A DNA stretch of 64,000 nt from assembly GCF_001884235.1 (NCBI RefSeq), contig NZ_MAOI01000101.1, forward strand, positions 62,001-126,000, in the 5' to 3' direction. Positions 1-8,245 of the stretch are shown here, in pieces (the first letter of the stretch is position 1; each line of letters opens with the position of its first letter). The notes under the pieces were generated by a model. That model did no database searches. It was not told the DNA's origin and worked only from the letters and a program-made list of their open reading frames with translations. The position numbers and the translations under genes were made by a program. Source of the DNA: Bacillus paramycoides. GTDB lineage: Bacteria > Bacillota > Bacilli > Bacillales > Bacillaceae_G.

Positions 1-556
1 ACGCAACATCACTTGGCTGAACTTCTGATAATGGAACCGGATCCATATAAAGATTACTTATGTTCACAAATTCTTCTTCTTCCCCTACTACGATTACATG
101 TTGTAAAGTAGGAATTTTCTCTTTCACTTCTCTTGCTAGTTTTCGGTAATCAAAGCCAAGTGCCTTATCTGAAATGACATAAGCGCTCGCCTCACCAAAC
201 TCGCAAAAATAACTAATTTCACTACTGCGATGTGAAGGCAATGCAAAAACGGGAAGTGCTCCAATTCGAAATAGCGCGAAACATACTTCAAAAAACTCTA
301 TAATATTAGGTAACTGAAGAACAACTCGGTCCTCTTGCTTTATTCCTAAATTCAGTAAACCAGCAGCCAAACGATCTACCTTTTTATCAAGTTCACTATA
401 CGTTATATGTGAATTACCACTTACAATCGCAATTTGATCTCCATGTTTTTCAGCGCGTTCTCTTAACATCGCACCAAACGTCTCTCCAAGCCAACATCCT
501 TCTTCTCGATAACGACCTGCCAATTCTTTTGGCCATTCCGTATAACCTGCTAACAT
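1..556 (-). CDS. dhbE: 2,3-dihydroxybenzoate-AMP ligase, N-terminal part (cut by window edge)
   Basis: Adenylating enzyme that activates 2,3-dihydroxybenzoate and loads it on the DhbB carrier during bacillibactin synthesis. About 185 N-terminal residues are visible, beginning MLAGYTEWPKELAGRYREEG and continuing through the conserved adenylate-forming N-lobe (residues near 55-60 read ITYSELD, then LAAGLLNLGI). The reading frame is open to the left edge, so the catalytic core motifs lie outside. The start ATG at 556 sits 12 bases after the dhbC stop codon, consistent with the usual dhbA-dhbC-dhbE operon order. Identification rests on the N-terminal sequence plus context. Confidence 0.9.
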   Translation of the reverse strand, partial: MLAGYTEWPKELAGRYREEGCWLGETFGAMLRERAEKHGDQIAIVSGNSHITYSELDKKVDRLAAGLLNLGIKQEDRVVLQLPNIIEFFEVCFALFRIGALPVFALPSHRSSEISYFCEFGEASAYVISDKALGFDYRKLAREVKEKIPTLQHVIVVGEEEEFVNISNLYMDPVPLSEVQPSDVA

Positions 557-568
557 TCATTCTTCCCC

Positions 569-1768
569 CTACTTGTCATTCAATGAACTATCACTTAACC
601 CTAAAGCTTTCAGCATTGTTTGAAATTTAGCTGACGTTTCTGCTAGCTCATCTTCTGGCTTTGATTCAGCAACAACTCCAGCGCCTGCATATAATCGAAG
701 TGTATTTTCTTGCACTTCAGCACAGCGAATTGTAACAATCCATTCGCCGTCTCCATTTAGATCGCTCCATCCTAGCATTCCTGTAAAGAATTCACGATCA
801 AATGGCTCAATTTTTCCGATAGCCTCTCTCGCTTTTTCCATTGGAGTTCCGCAAACTGCTGGCGTTGGATGAAGGGCAATTGCTAATTCTAAAGAAGACG
901 TATTTGGATCCTTAAGTTCACCTTTCACTTCTGTAGATAAGTGCCACATCGCTTCACTATGAATGACAGATGGTTTTTCTGGAACGTGTAATGTATGACA
1001 ATACGGACGAAGTGCAGCGGCAACCGCTTCAACTACTACCGCATGTTCATGTAAATCTTTTAGAGAAGAAAGTAATTCTTCCGCTCTTCTTTTATCTTCC
1101 ACTGGGTCTCCACTTCGAGGTCTTGAGCCAGCCAACGGATTAGAAATTACTTGCATACCATTACGTGAAACAAGCAATTCAGGACTTGCTCCAATTAACG
1201 TCTTACTGTTCCCGTTTTCATCTTTCGGCAAATTAACAGCAAATGTATATCCGTGCTTATTATGTTCTCCTAATTCACGAAGTAGTTTTTGTTTATCAAT
1301 TTTCTCTGTAGATTTAACATCCAACGATCTAGATAGAACGATTTTCTTTAAATCTCCGTCTTGTATTTTTTCAATCCCTTGCTTCACACCATTCATATAA
1401 ACTTCAGAATCTGGGACTGGTGTCATTTCAAATGCCAGTTTCTCATTTCGTTTTATCTCATTTGTTTTCTCTAACTGTAAACGCTCAGTAATTCTACTAT
1501 GATCTGGTACAATAAGTTGAACTTCTTTCCTGCGATCAAATGGTAAAGCACCTACAACGATAGGATTTGGATTTCCAGCTTGTTTTGCATTACTTAATAC
1601 CGCCTTTACAAGCTCTGGAAAGCTTTCGATTTCACTATGTTTTACTGTAGTAAACTCTCCTTCTGTCAATATCGTTCGATTTGGTGAAGCGAAAAAGAAT
1701 GAAGATTCAGTCTTGTAATCTTCTAAAAGTTTTTCTGAAAGTTCCTTTACGGCTGTAAGTTCATTCAT
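569..1768 (-). CDS. dhbC: Isochorismate synthase DhbC
   Basis: Converts chorismate to isochorismate, the first committed step to 2,3-dihydroxybenzoate and bacillibactin. At 399 residues it has the normal length of the EntC/DhbC family. The C-terminal two thirds carries chorismate-binding motifs: GASPELLVSR near residue 195, the NPLAGSRPRSGDP stretch near 212-224, and HPTPAVCGTP near 300. It lies between dhbA (27 bases upstream) and dhbE (12 bases downstream) on the same strand, so it is the second gene of the operon. Iron control through the Fur boxes upstream of dhbA is expected. MenF-type menaquinone synthases are the alternative, but the neighbours decide for DhbC. Confidence 0.95.
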   Translation of the reverse strand: MNELTAVKELSEKLLEDYKTESSFFFASPNRTILTEGEFTTVKHSEIESFPELVKAVLSNAKQAGNPNPIVVGALPFDRRKEVQLIVPDHSRITERLQLEKTNEIKRNEKLAFEMTPVPDSEVYMNGVKQGIEKIQDGDLKKIVLSRSLDVKSTEKIDKQKLLRELGEHNKHGYTFAVNLPKDENGNSKTLIGASPELLVSRNGMQVISNPLAGSRPRSGDPVEDKRRAEELLSSLKDLHEHAVVVEAVAAALRPYCHTLHVPEKPSVIHSEAMWHLSTEVKGELKDPNTSSLELAIALHPTPAVCGTPMEKAREAIGKIEPFDREFFTGMLGWSDLNGDGEWIVTIRCAEVQENTLRLYAGAGVVAESKPEDELAETSAKFQTMLKALGLSDSSLNDK

Positions 1769-1794
1769 AATATATTAACCTCCTGAATTTTTTA

Positions 1795-2580
1795 TTAAAC
1801 TCCTAATGTAGCTCCGCCATCGACACATAAATTGTGCATTGTAATATGACTTGCTTTATTTGAAGCTAAAAACAATACTGCTTCAGCAATTTCTGAAGGT
1901 TGTGCAATTTTTTGTAATGGAATTCCGAGTCTATATGTATTTTGAGAACCAGCAATTATATTTTTAGCTCCATTCTCATCAGCCCATAGTAATCGTTGCA
2001 TTTCAGTTTCAGTAGAACCAGGAGAAACTAAGTTACAGCGAATATTGTATGCTGCAAGTTCTAATCCTAAACATTTCATAAACATCGTCGTTGCAGCTTT
2101 TGATGCAGCATACGCAGCCATCTCCATTCTCGGAGTATTTGCCGCATTTGAACCAACTGTAACAATTACCCCCGACTTTCTTAACATCATATGTTTACTT
2201 ACTGCTCGAGACATATAGAAAACTCCAGTAGTATTTACAGAGAATGTTTTATTCCAATCTTCGTCACTAAAAGAGTGAATCGCTCCCATACGTAAAACCC
2301 CTGCAACATTTACTAATATATCTATTGGTGCTATATCATTTTCAATACGGTTTACTCCCTCTTCAACAGCGGCACTATCACTCACATCTAAATAACACGT
2401 CTTAATACGTGTTTCATTTGATGCATAATGATTTAAGTACTTTTTAAGCCCTTCTGCATTTTGATCAACCGCAATAACTGTAGCTCCTCTTTCTAAAAAC
2501 ATTTTTGCTACAGCCATACCTATACCTTGGGCTGCGCCAGTTACTAAAACGGTTTTCCCATCAAATTCCCCTAAGTTCAT
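1795..2580 (-). CDS. dhbA: 2,3-dihydro-2,3-dihydroxybenzoate dehydrogenase DhbA
   Basis: NAD-dependent short-chain dehydrogenase that oxidises 2,3-dihydro-2,3-dihydroxybenzoate to 2,3-dihydroxybenzoate. The 261-residue protein has the Rossmann glycine motif TGAAQGIG near residues 15-22, the NVAGV segment near 90, and the YAASK catalytic motif near 158, all typical of the family. It is the first gene of the dhb operon. About 50 bases upstream of its start lie Fur-box-like palindromes, so transcription should rise under iron limitation. No oddities seen. Confidence 0.95.
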   Translation of the reverse strand: MNLGEFDGKTVLVTGAAQGIGMAVAKMFLERGATVIAVDQNAEGLKKYLNHYASNETRIKTCYLDVSDSAAVEEGVNRIENDIAPIDILVNVAGVLRMGAIHSFSDEDWNKTFSVNTTGVFYMSRAVSKHMMLRKSGVIVTVGSNAANTPRMEMAAYAASKAATTMFMKCLGLELAAYNIRCNLVSPGSTETEMQRLLWADENGAKNIIAGSQNTYRLGIPLQKIAQPSEIAEAVLFLASNKASHITMHNLCVDGGATLGV

Positions 2581-2628
2581 TTCCTCTATCCTTTCATATA
2601 AAAATTGATCTAATTAAGAAACATAATC

Positions 2629-2647
2629 GATAACGATTTTCATTATC
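2629..2647 (-). promoter_or_regulatory. Fur box upstream of dhbA
   Basis: Read on the minus strand this is GATAATGAAAATCGTTATC, which matches the 19-bp Fur consensus GATAATGATAATCATTATC at 17 of 19 positions. It lies 49 bases before the dhbA start codon, where the promoter of the operon should be. Iron-loaded Fur is expected to block transcription here. Confidence 0.88.
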
Positions 2648-2721
2648 AATTACGTTGTAAAAAATAATACACTTACTAAACTAATTGGTCAAGTGTACTT
2701 TTCATCAAAATCAAATTCATT

Positions 2722-2740
2722 GATAATAATTTTCATTTAC
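2722..2740. promoter_or_regulatory. Second Fur-box-like palindrome
   Basis: GATAATAATTTTCATTTAC resembles the Fur consensus, with the left half nearly perfect. A weaker third half-site, TGATAATG, follows at about 2757. Tandem Fur sites before dhb operons are plausible for tight iron control. It could also serve an unseen divergent transcript, but no convincing plus-strand gene follows. Confidence 0.55.
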
Positions 2741-2747
2741 TGTTCTT

Positions 2748-3386
2748 ACATTGAAATGATAATGTTTCTCAATAAACTTGTCAATCTTTTTTTATTTTTC
2801 AGATAAAGTGTTTTTACATTTTTATATAAGATTACATTTATAAGCATTAAAATGTACTTTAATTAAAAATTCAATTCATAATTCCTTCTCATCTTTTTGG
2901 AAATTCAAAAAGAAAAACTGTATATCTCTTCATCTATAATACATTATCGAAATTTAAGTTTTCTTTTCTCAATATTTTTCTGAAAATATCTCATTTTACA
3001 TCTTGCATTTCTCGATGAATGTCATGTGTATAATCTAAGATTTAGTAAGAGGTTCATACATTATGCATCACTTTATAATATTCCAATATAATCCAATTAA
3101 ATATTTCACTCGCTTTTTGTATCAGGAAAATTCCGAGGATTATTAAGCCTGGGTAGGGAAAAATAATTTATAAAATAGTTCATAAAGAAAAAAGGAAAGT
3201 GGTTTGGCATCCACTTCCCTTTCGTAATTTTATTATGTATCGTAAAAAAGTACCCTATTAAATTTAAACATATATAACAACTAAACACTGAAATTAAGAG
3301 CCTATATCTTCAATTACCAAGTAATTATCGATACAGGCTCTTTTGTTTACAAATAATGAATTTGTTTCATTTGTCAGTGTAAAAAT
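2748..3386. other. Gene-poor stretch with terminator-like hairpins
   Basis: AT-rich DNA between the dhb control region and the terC relic. It holds two hairpins: 3190-3222 (AAAGGAAAGTGG paired with CCACTTCCCTTT, with A/T runs on both sides) and 3297-3344 (AGAGCCTATATC paired with GATACAGGCTCT followed by TTTT). An open frame at 3106-3288 on minus has no ribosome binding site and a composition unlike a protein, so it is not called. Confidence 0.5.
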
Positions 3387-3422
3387 AAAAGCTTTGCTAC
3401 ACTTACTTATGTAACAAAGCTT
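3387..3422 (-). terminator. Terminator overlapping the end of the terC relic
   Basis: AAGCTTTGCTAC (3389-3400) pairs with GTAACAAAGCTT (3411-3422). On the minus strand the stem is followed by TTTTATTTTT. It overlaps the stop codon of the terC reading frame at 3407. Confidence 0.7.
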
Positions 3423-4109
3423 GTCATTTCTCTCTCTTCAATGGCATTTTCTTTTTTTATTACTAAATTTTTTATCTTTCCAGCTAATAACACACTTCCC
3501 ACCATTAAAATTACAGTCCCCCAATATAAAAAAGAATTATTTAAAAAATACACTTTTAAAAAAGGTTCATGCATTATCATTTTAGCGGAAGTCCATGCTA
3601 TTACACCGCCCCCAATGTAAATAATAACAGGGAAACGATCAACAAATTTAATAAATAAACTGCTCCCTAAAATTACAATAGAAATACTAATTACTAATCC
3701 TAAAAGCACTAATAGAAAGTTACCATGTGAAGCAGCTGCTACTGCTAATACATTATCAAGATTTATTAAAATATCTGCCATGATAATGGCTCGAATTGCT
3801 GTCCATAAACATTTTTGGGATTAACATTATTTTCTTTTGGATTTTCTGTTAATGCTACAAATTTAAAAGCAATCCAAAGTACTAGTATCCCTCCAATTAA
3901 CAAAAGACCTGGAATTTTTAATAACCAAACAGCAACTAAAGTAGCAAGTGTACGAATAATAATCGCTCCAACTGTTCCCAAAAAAATTGCTTTTTTCTGT
4001 TGTTTTTTTGGGGAATTTCTTGCAATTAAACCCATTACAATAGCATTATCACCAGCAATTACTAAATCAATGATGACAATTGATAATAAAGCTGAAAAAA
4101 AAACGCCAA
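3407..4109 (-). pseudogene. TerC-family membrane protein, frameshifted
   Basis: Remnant of a TerC/YjbE-type integral membrane protein, a family linked to manganese or metal export. Two frames carry its halves: 3766-4035 with IDLVIAGDNAIVMG (beginning just before the listed ATG) and KKAIFLGTVGAIIIR, then 3407-3781 with IIMADILINLDNVLAVAAA and PVIIYIGGGVIAWTSAKMI. Both conserved acidic motifs (AGDNA and LDNVLAV) survive, but a one-base loss near 3805-3825 separates them. At the 5' end a good ribosome binding site (GAGGTG, 4116-4121) precedes a TTG at 4109 whose frame only joins the TerC frame if the run of nine T at 4095-4103 were ten. It follows ytaF by 21 bases. Sequencing error or phase variation cannot be excluded. 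Confidence 0.8.
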
Positions 4110-4130
4110 TGTATTCACCTCAATTTGTAC

Positions 4131-4775
4131 TTAAAGCAAATTGTGTACAGCGATTAATAATAATATAAACCCACTTAATGCTGTGCTAAATTGTCCTAAT
4201 GTCCAAGATCCAATTTTCACATTTGCAACCTTTTTTCCTAATTTAACTCCTAACCAAACAGTTAAAAAACTGAATATGGCTGCTGATAATGAAATAGCGA
4301 ATGGAGATAATTTTAATAACCCTGCACCTAATCCATTCGTTAAAGCATTCATAGATATAGCAATACCAAGAACAATAGCCTCAAAAAAATTAATATTTCC
4401 TGATTTATCGAGATCGGCTTTTTCAGGAGATTTTAAATATCCCGTGATAACATTCGAAACAGATTCCTCTTCATCAAGCACTTCTTGATGAACTTTCTTT
4501 TTTCTTGGAATTGTCATTAAAATAATTCGTAAACCAATTACAAACAAAAACAATGTACCAATAACATCAGATAATGTACCAGGAAAAACTTTTGAAATAT
4601 ATTGTCCAAATAAAATACCCATTTCACTAAAAACAAAAGCGATAATCGCAATTATAAAATTAGCTAAAAAACCTATACGAATATTACGAATACCATAAGA
4701 TATCCCTACTCCAAAATTATCTATACTAGAGGATAATGAAAGTAACAAAATCGTAATTAAAGCTGTTATGGTCAT
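4131..4775 (-). CDS. ytaF: Sporulation membrane protein YtaF (MntP-like)
   Basis: Polytopic membrane protein of about 214 residues, related to YtaF and to MntP-type manganese exporters. Hydrophobic segments start MTITALITILLLSLSSS, followed by DNFGVGISYG, the conserved D-N-x-x-V-G motif in the first helix. A second copy of this helix type, ISMNALTNGLGAGL, lies in the C-terminal half. A charged loop between the halves includes KADLDKSGNINFFEA, an EF-hand-like stretch. The start at 4775 is preferred because AAAGGAG ends 10 bases upstream; the ATG at 4784 is too close to it, and the longer open frame to 4952 is not preceded by a site. The metal theme is shared with the neighbouring terC relic. 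Confidence 0.8.
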   Translation of the reverse strand: MTITALITILLLSLSSSIDNFGVGISYGIRNIRIGFLANFIIAIIAFVFSEMGILFGQYISKVFPGTLSDVIGTLFLFVIGLRIILMTIPRKKKVHQEVLDEEESVSNVITGYLKSPEKADLDKSGNINFFEAIVLGIAISMNALTNGLGAGLLKLSPFAISLSAAIFSFLTVWLGVKLGKKVANVKIGSWTLGQFSTALSGFILLLIAVHNLL

Positions 4776-4863
4776 AATTGTCATACTCCTTTTTATAAGA
4801 AATAGCAAGTTATTTTCTGGGTTATTGTATGATATATCAAAAAAAGTGTTCCTACTAAAGATA

Positions 4864-4892
4864 GGCACTCTTATGAGTGTCTTTTCTTTTTT
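4864..4892 (+). terminator. Terminator-like hairpin upstream of ytaF
   Basis: GGCACTC and GAGTGTC form a short stem with a TTAT loop, followed by TTTTCTTTTTT on the plus strand. No plus-strand gene clearly feeds into it. It may be a relic or part of the ytaF leader. Confidence 0.35.
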
Positions 4893-4996
4893 AAAAGGAC
4901 CTGCCCATATAGTTTTTAAAAACATAAAGTAATGTGAAACTGCAAAAAACATGTGTATCCCAATGTTTTCCCCTCCTGTTTAAAGGAGGAACCATT

Positions 4997-5107
4997 ATGG
5001 GCTTTGGTGGTAGTTGTGGTTTTGCTGGAGGCTTCGCTTTACTCGTTGCCCTCTTTATGGAAGAATGTATATTCCACAGGAATCGAAGCACATGGCGTAA
5101 ATCCTAA
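4997..5107 (+). pseudogene. YjcZ-family peptide fused by deletion to foreign sequence
   Basis: A strong ribosome binding site (AAAGGAGG, 4983-4990) leads into [20 protein letters not shown], the start of a YjcZ-type sporulation peptide (glycine-rich head, then a membrane helix). The expected helix end, usually a run of L, V and I, is missing: after about position 5056 the frame runs into [10 protein letters not shown] and stops at 5107. The DNA from that point belongs to an arsC fragment in another frame. This looks like a deletion that joined two genes. The 36-residue product may still be translated, but the native C-terminus is gone. Confidence 0.7.
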
Positions 5108-5189
5108 TGCTATTAAAGCTATGAAAGAAGTAAATATCGACATAACAAAGCAAACATCAGATATTATTGATCCAAACATTTTAATGTAG
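5058..5189 (+). pseudogene. Arsenate reductase (ArsC, thioredoxin type) internal fragment
   Basis: The frame from 5058 reads [20 protein letters not shown], then [19 protein letters not shown], and ends at a TAG at 5187-5189. It matches the segment of low-molecular-weight-phosphatase-like ArsC just after the active-site loop. The N-terminal CTGNSCRSQMAEG region and the C-terminal redox cysteines are both absent. It is therefore an inert leftover of an ars operon, with its left end joined to the YjcZ fragment. No other ars gene is visible nearby. Confidence 0.85.
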
Positions 5190-5648
5190 GTTTGAAACAA
5201 AGTTTGATTAAAAACACCCCTCAAATCGGTATTGTACGATAAATAAAAAGAATCCATTTTGAAAAAAGATTGATCAAAATGGATTCTTATCTGGCATATT
5301 TAAGGTTAGTTTTTATAAAAAAGTTTGATCAAAATCCACCTAAATTTCCTTGCTTGAAGGGATAAAGTATCACATCTTTTTTTATAAACGGTACGACTTT
5401 ATTTCAAATCCACATCATAAACGCTTAATTTATAATAAACAAGAAGAATCCACTAAAAGTAATACGCATAATATTCAGACACTATTACGAGTTATCTATT
5501 ATTGCTATGTATCTTTAATTTAAATTTAAAGATAAAAAAAGATAGTAAGGATAATCAATCCTTACTATCTTTACTCTTGGTATTTATATATCTTTAAATT
5601 TAATAGGTTACTTTTTAGTTATAGTAGTGTAATAGAAGATTTAAATAC
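5190..5648. other. Non-coding stretch with inverted repeats
   Basis: No gene seen. A 14-bp perfect inverted repeat AGAATCCATTTTGA (5249-5262) / TCAAAATGGATTCT (5274-5287) forms a hairpin. A partly similar motif, TTTGATCAAAATCCACC, recurs near 5321-5341 and a weaker one near 5203. The MFS gene terminator is at 5538-5572. Confidence 0.5.
5538..5572 (-). terminator. Terminator of the MFS transporter gene
   Basis: AAAGATAGTAAGGAT pairs perfectly with ATCCTTACTATCTTT around a 5-base loop, and is followed by TTTT on the minus strand. It lies 77 bases after the stop codon of the transporter gene. Confidence 0.85.
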
Positions 5649-6848
5649 TTATGCTACGCTGCGATATTCTTCTTTTTCTTTTTTCTCATTTGGTGCTTGA
5701 ATTAAAATTGCGATAATAAATGACACGACACATAATACGCCAATCACCATGAAAGTTGGTTTGAATCCACCTAGAATTGCACCGATAAAGGAACCTGCAA
5801 GCGCTCCAAAGCCGAATCCTTGATACACAATTCCGTAGTTTTTACTATGATTTTTCATGCCGAAGAAATCACCAACAATAGCTGGGAAAATAGTGATATT
5901 TCCACCAAAGCAAAACGCTACACTTGCTACACAGACGAAGTAGATACCATAATTTAAATCTAAGAAACTTAGGACCAAGACTGAAGTCGCCATAGCAACA
6001 AAAGTACCAGTAACGATTTTTAAACGGCCGATTTTATCTGATAACGGTCCCAGAATAATACGACCTAATGTATTGAAGATTGCAACCATAGCCACCGCAT
6101 TAGCTGCTGTTGTTGCACTAAGCCCTACAAGTTGAACACCGATGTCTTTTACCATGCCAATTAAGTATAAGCCACTCATACATGATGTAAATAACATAAT
6201 AAATAATAAGTATACTTCTTTTGTACCTAGCATTTCTTTCGTTGTATATTCCTGCGTTTTTGTTTCATGAACTGCCCGTTGATCAGCAGCTTGATGGATT
6301 AAACAAGCGCCAATCACAATCATAGCTGTAACAATTAAGCCCCAGTATATAAACGCTTGTGATACACCAACTGATTCAATCAACTGTGCGTTAATGTATT
6401 TAAAGATTAGGCTACCCGACCCATATGCAGAGACAGAAATACCAGCGATTAAACCTTTACGCTCTGGAAACCACTTTATTAAATTCGATAGTGAAGTGAT
6501 ATATGCTGTACCATCTGCATAACCTACGACAACTCCCGCTAGTACATAAAGCAATATTAATGAGGAAGCTTGTGAACTAAGTATTAATCCTAGTCCTAAT
6601 GCTAGTCCAGCTATCATAATGAGTTTACGAAGTCCCCATTTTTCTTGCAATTTACTCGCAAACAAAGTTGAAAATGCTAAAGAAAGGCTAGTAATTGAGA
6701 AGGTTATAGCAACAGCGTTAAGACTCCAACCGTATTTACTCACTAAAGGCTGATTGAATAAACTCCATGTATATATCGTTCCAAGTCCCATTTGTACTAT
6801 AACTGTGCCGAGGACAACAAGCCATGGATTAACAGATGATTTTTTCAT
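5649..6848 (-). CDS. MFS transporter, oxalate/formate antiporter (OFA) family
   Basis: Twelve-helix major facilitator of 399 residues. The N-terminus, NPWLVVLGTVIVQMGLGTIYTW, and the motif SLFNQPL are typical of the OFA family (OxlT, YhjX and lactate or pyruvate carriers). The loop motif GPLSDKIGRLK near residue 265 is the second MFS signature. The substrate is likely a small carboxylate such as lactate, formate or oxalate, but cannot be fixed from sequence. Its start codon overlaps the stop of a 21-codon ORF (ATGA), which suggests translational coupling. A cre-like site at 6964-6977 points to carbon catabolite control. Confidence 0.85.
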   Translation of the reverse strand: MKKSSVNPWLVVLGTVIVQMGLGTIYTWSLFNQPLVSKYGWSLNAVAITFSITSLSLAFSTLFASKLQEKWGLRKLIMIAGLALGLGLILSSQASSLILLYVLAGVVVGYADGTAYITSLSNLIKWFPERKGLIAGISVSAYGSGSLIFKYINAQLIESVGVSQAFIYWGLIVTAMIVIGACLIHQAADQRAVHETKTQEYTTKEMLGTKEVYLLFIMLFTSCMSGLYLIGMVKDIGVQLVGLSATTAANAVAMVAIFNTLGRIILGPLSDKIGRLKIVTGTFVAMATSVLVLSFLDLNYGIYFVCVASVAFCFGGNITIFPAIVGDFFGMKNHSKNYGIVYQGFGFGALAGSFIGAILGGFKPTFMVIGVLCVVSFIIAILIQAPNEKKEKEEYRSVA

Positions 6849-6910
6849 ACCATCCCTCCTCCTTTTTTTATTTCAATGCTATTCGCTAAATATGCTTTTT
6901 TTGTGTTCAT
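6845..6910 (-). CDS. Short leader ORF overlapping the MFS gene start
   Basis: A 21-codon ORF, MNTKKAYLANSIEIKKGGG followed by MV, preceded by a good ribosome binding site (GAGGTGG six bases upstream). Its codons for K-K-G-G-G contain the AAAAAAGGAGGAGGG that serves as the ribosome binding site of the transporter, and its stop TGA overlaps the transporter ATG. This arrangement suggests that the leader is translated and couples translation of the transporter. No membrane segment and no known family. It may be only a leader, not a functional peptide. Confidence 0.5.
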   Translation of the reverse strand: MNTKKAYLANSIEIKKGGGMV

Positions 6911-6963
6911 TTTCGCCACCTCTTTCGATTTAACAACTTTATTGTATAGGATGTTCCAGTGTA

Positions 6964-6977
6964 TGTAAGCACTTACA
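6964..6977. promoter_or_regulatory. cre (CcpA) site upstream of MFS transporter
   Basis: TGTAAGCACTTACA matches the cre consensus TGWAANCGNTNWCA at 13 of 14 positions. It lies 54 bases before the leader ORF, next to a possible -10 (TATACAAT on minus, near 6947). CcpA repression or activation of a carboxylate transporter would fit. Confidence 0.6.
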
Positions 6978-7245
6978 AGATAGGGCGTCAAATATATGGA
7001 ATCAGTTACAGAAAACGAAGGATGAAATACAAAAAACTGCTTGTTAAATGCGTAACAACTTTTTGTATTGTTTTGCATAAGGGCGACTTACAGGTATTTT
7101 TAAAACGCCTTTCATAAAAAGTTATGTGTAGAGTTACCCCATGGTTGGACTTCAGAATTTTGATTACTATGTACAAACAAAAAAACACCCTAATTAATAT
7201 ATAACTTACTCTCGAAGTTACAGGGGGTTTAAACGAACACAAAAA

Positions 7246-7271
7246 ACCATTACATTAAAAATGTAATGGTC
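7246..7271 (-). terminator. Terminator after the rap relic
   Basis: ACCATTACATT and AATGTAATGGT form a stem. On the minus strand it is followed by TTTTTT. It lies downstream of the rap pseudogene. Confidence 0.7.
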
Positions 7272-7383
7272 ACAATCCTGTAATGTTCTCTTTAGTCTCG
7301 AACTAAATTTTCATCTTTAATCAGTTCATCAAAAATATTACTTTCAAAATTCCCGCCTATATAGGCATCTGTTTAAAAACCGT

Positions 7384-7950
7384 CTAAAACATCAGAGCAG
7401 AAATTAAATCAGTCTCAGCCTTTGTAAATGAACGTACTATTTGAAATATTGTTTTATAATCTTTCTCAATATCCACTATAGGATTTTCCGAATTTTGGAT
7501 AGCTAATTCTGAAAATTTTTTCTCTGCATATAATAAACTTAAATTACATTTAACTTTTATTATTAGTTGTTCTTCTTTAAAGGTTGTAAATGTCTTCATC
7601 GCCGATACTAAATATTCTTCTGCAAGCTCATATTGTCCTAATGCTATACAACACATTCCTAAAGGATTTTTACACGCTGCAGTTTTAACTTCATACCCTA
7701 AACTCTCACAAAAAAATCTTGCGCTTTCAAAGCATTAGAAATCGCTAAAATCGGTTGAGATAAACAATAATGAAATAACGCCACTCGATAATTAAATTCA
7801 GCCTTCTTGATCTTCTTCTATATTATTAATTTTACTGTCTATTTCTTTTTTTAACTCTTCAGCTCTACTTACATGTTGCAGCCGTATTTCTTGAAACCGG
7901 TCATTTAATAGTCTTATAATCTGGCTTTTCATTACAATACTTGTACTCAA
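7384..7950 (-). pseudogene. Rap-type response regulator phosphatase, degraded
   Basis: Relic of a Rap-family TPR protein. The N-terminus (TTG at 7950 after GAGGGGG) reads MKSQIIRLLNDRFQEIRLQH and on to INNIEEDQ, the three-helix bundle. Then an internal deletion and frameshift joins it to KAEFNYRVALFHY, another frameshift follows near 7720 (a one-base loss), and the C-terminal frame 7384-7656 carries TPR units such as CIALGQYELAEEYLVSAMKT and LSLLYAEKKFSELAIQ. Roughly 80 or more residues are missing from the middle compared with normal Rap proteins of about 360-380 residues, and the C-terminus is short. No phr gene is seen downstream. It cannot act as a complete phosphatase. Confidence 0.8.
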
Positions 7951-7975
7951 ATCCCCCTCTCTTTGTTCTACATAT

Positions 7976-8245
7976 TAATACAATTATTAACAGAGAATAA
8001 AGCGTATTTCCACTTTCACTTTTTTTATTTTTCTAGCAAAATATTCGGAATTACCGCGGCGGATTTTTACAATTTTCTACACATAAATAGAAAATTTACA
8101 ATTTATTATCATACTGTTACTCTATTATTTTTTATTAAATAACAAATTTTTTATTGATAAACAAAACTAAATATTCACTAATATAACTATACGTGGTTTA
8201 ATATATATAATAAACAAATATTTCTGTCTTTTATGAGGAGGTACT
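7976..8245. other. AT-rich spacer
   Basis: Nothing recognised beyond the likely promoter of the DUF2187 gene, which has a clear ribosome binding site (GAGGAGG, about 8234-8240). Confidence 0.4.

Noticed and set aside
3106-3288. 60-codon minus-strand ORF
   Set aside because: No ribosome binding site; includes a terminator-like hairpin (3190-3222); F/N/P/Y-rich composition expected of AT-rich non-coding DNA.
7006-7242. 78-codon minus-strand ORF downstream of the rap relic, considered as phr
   Set aside because: It is separated from rap by a terminator, and has no signal-peptide start with a ribosome binding site or Phr-like C-terminus.
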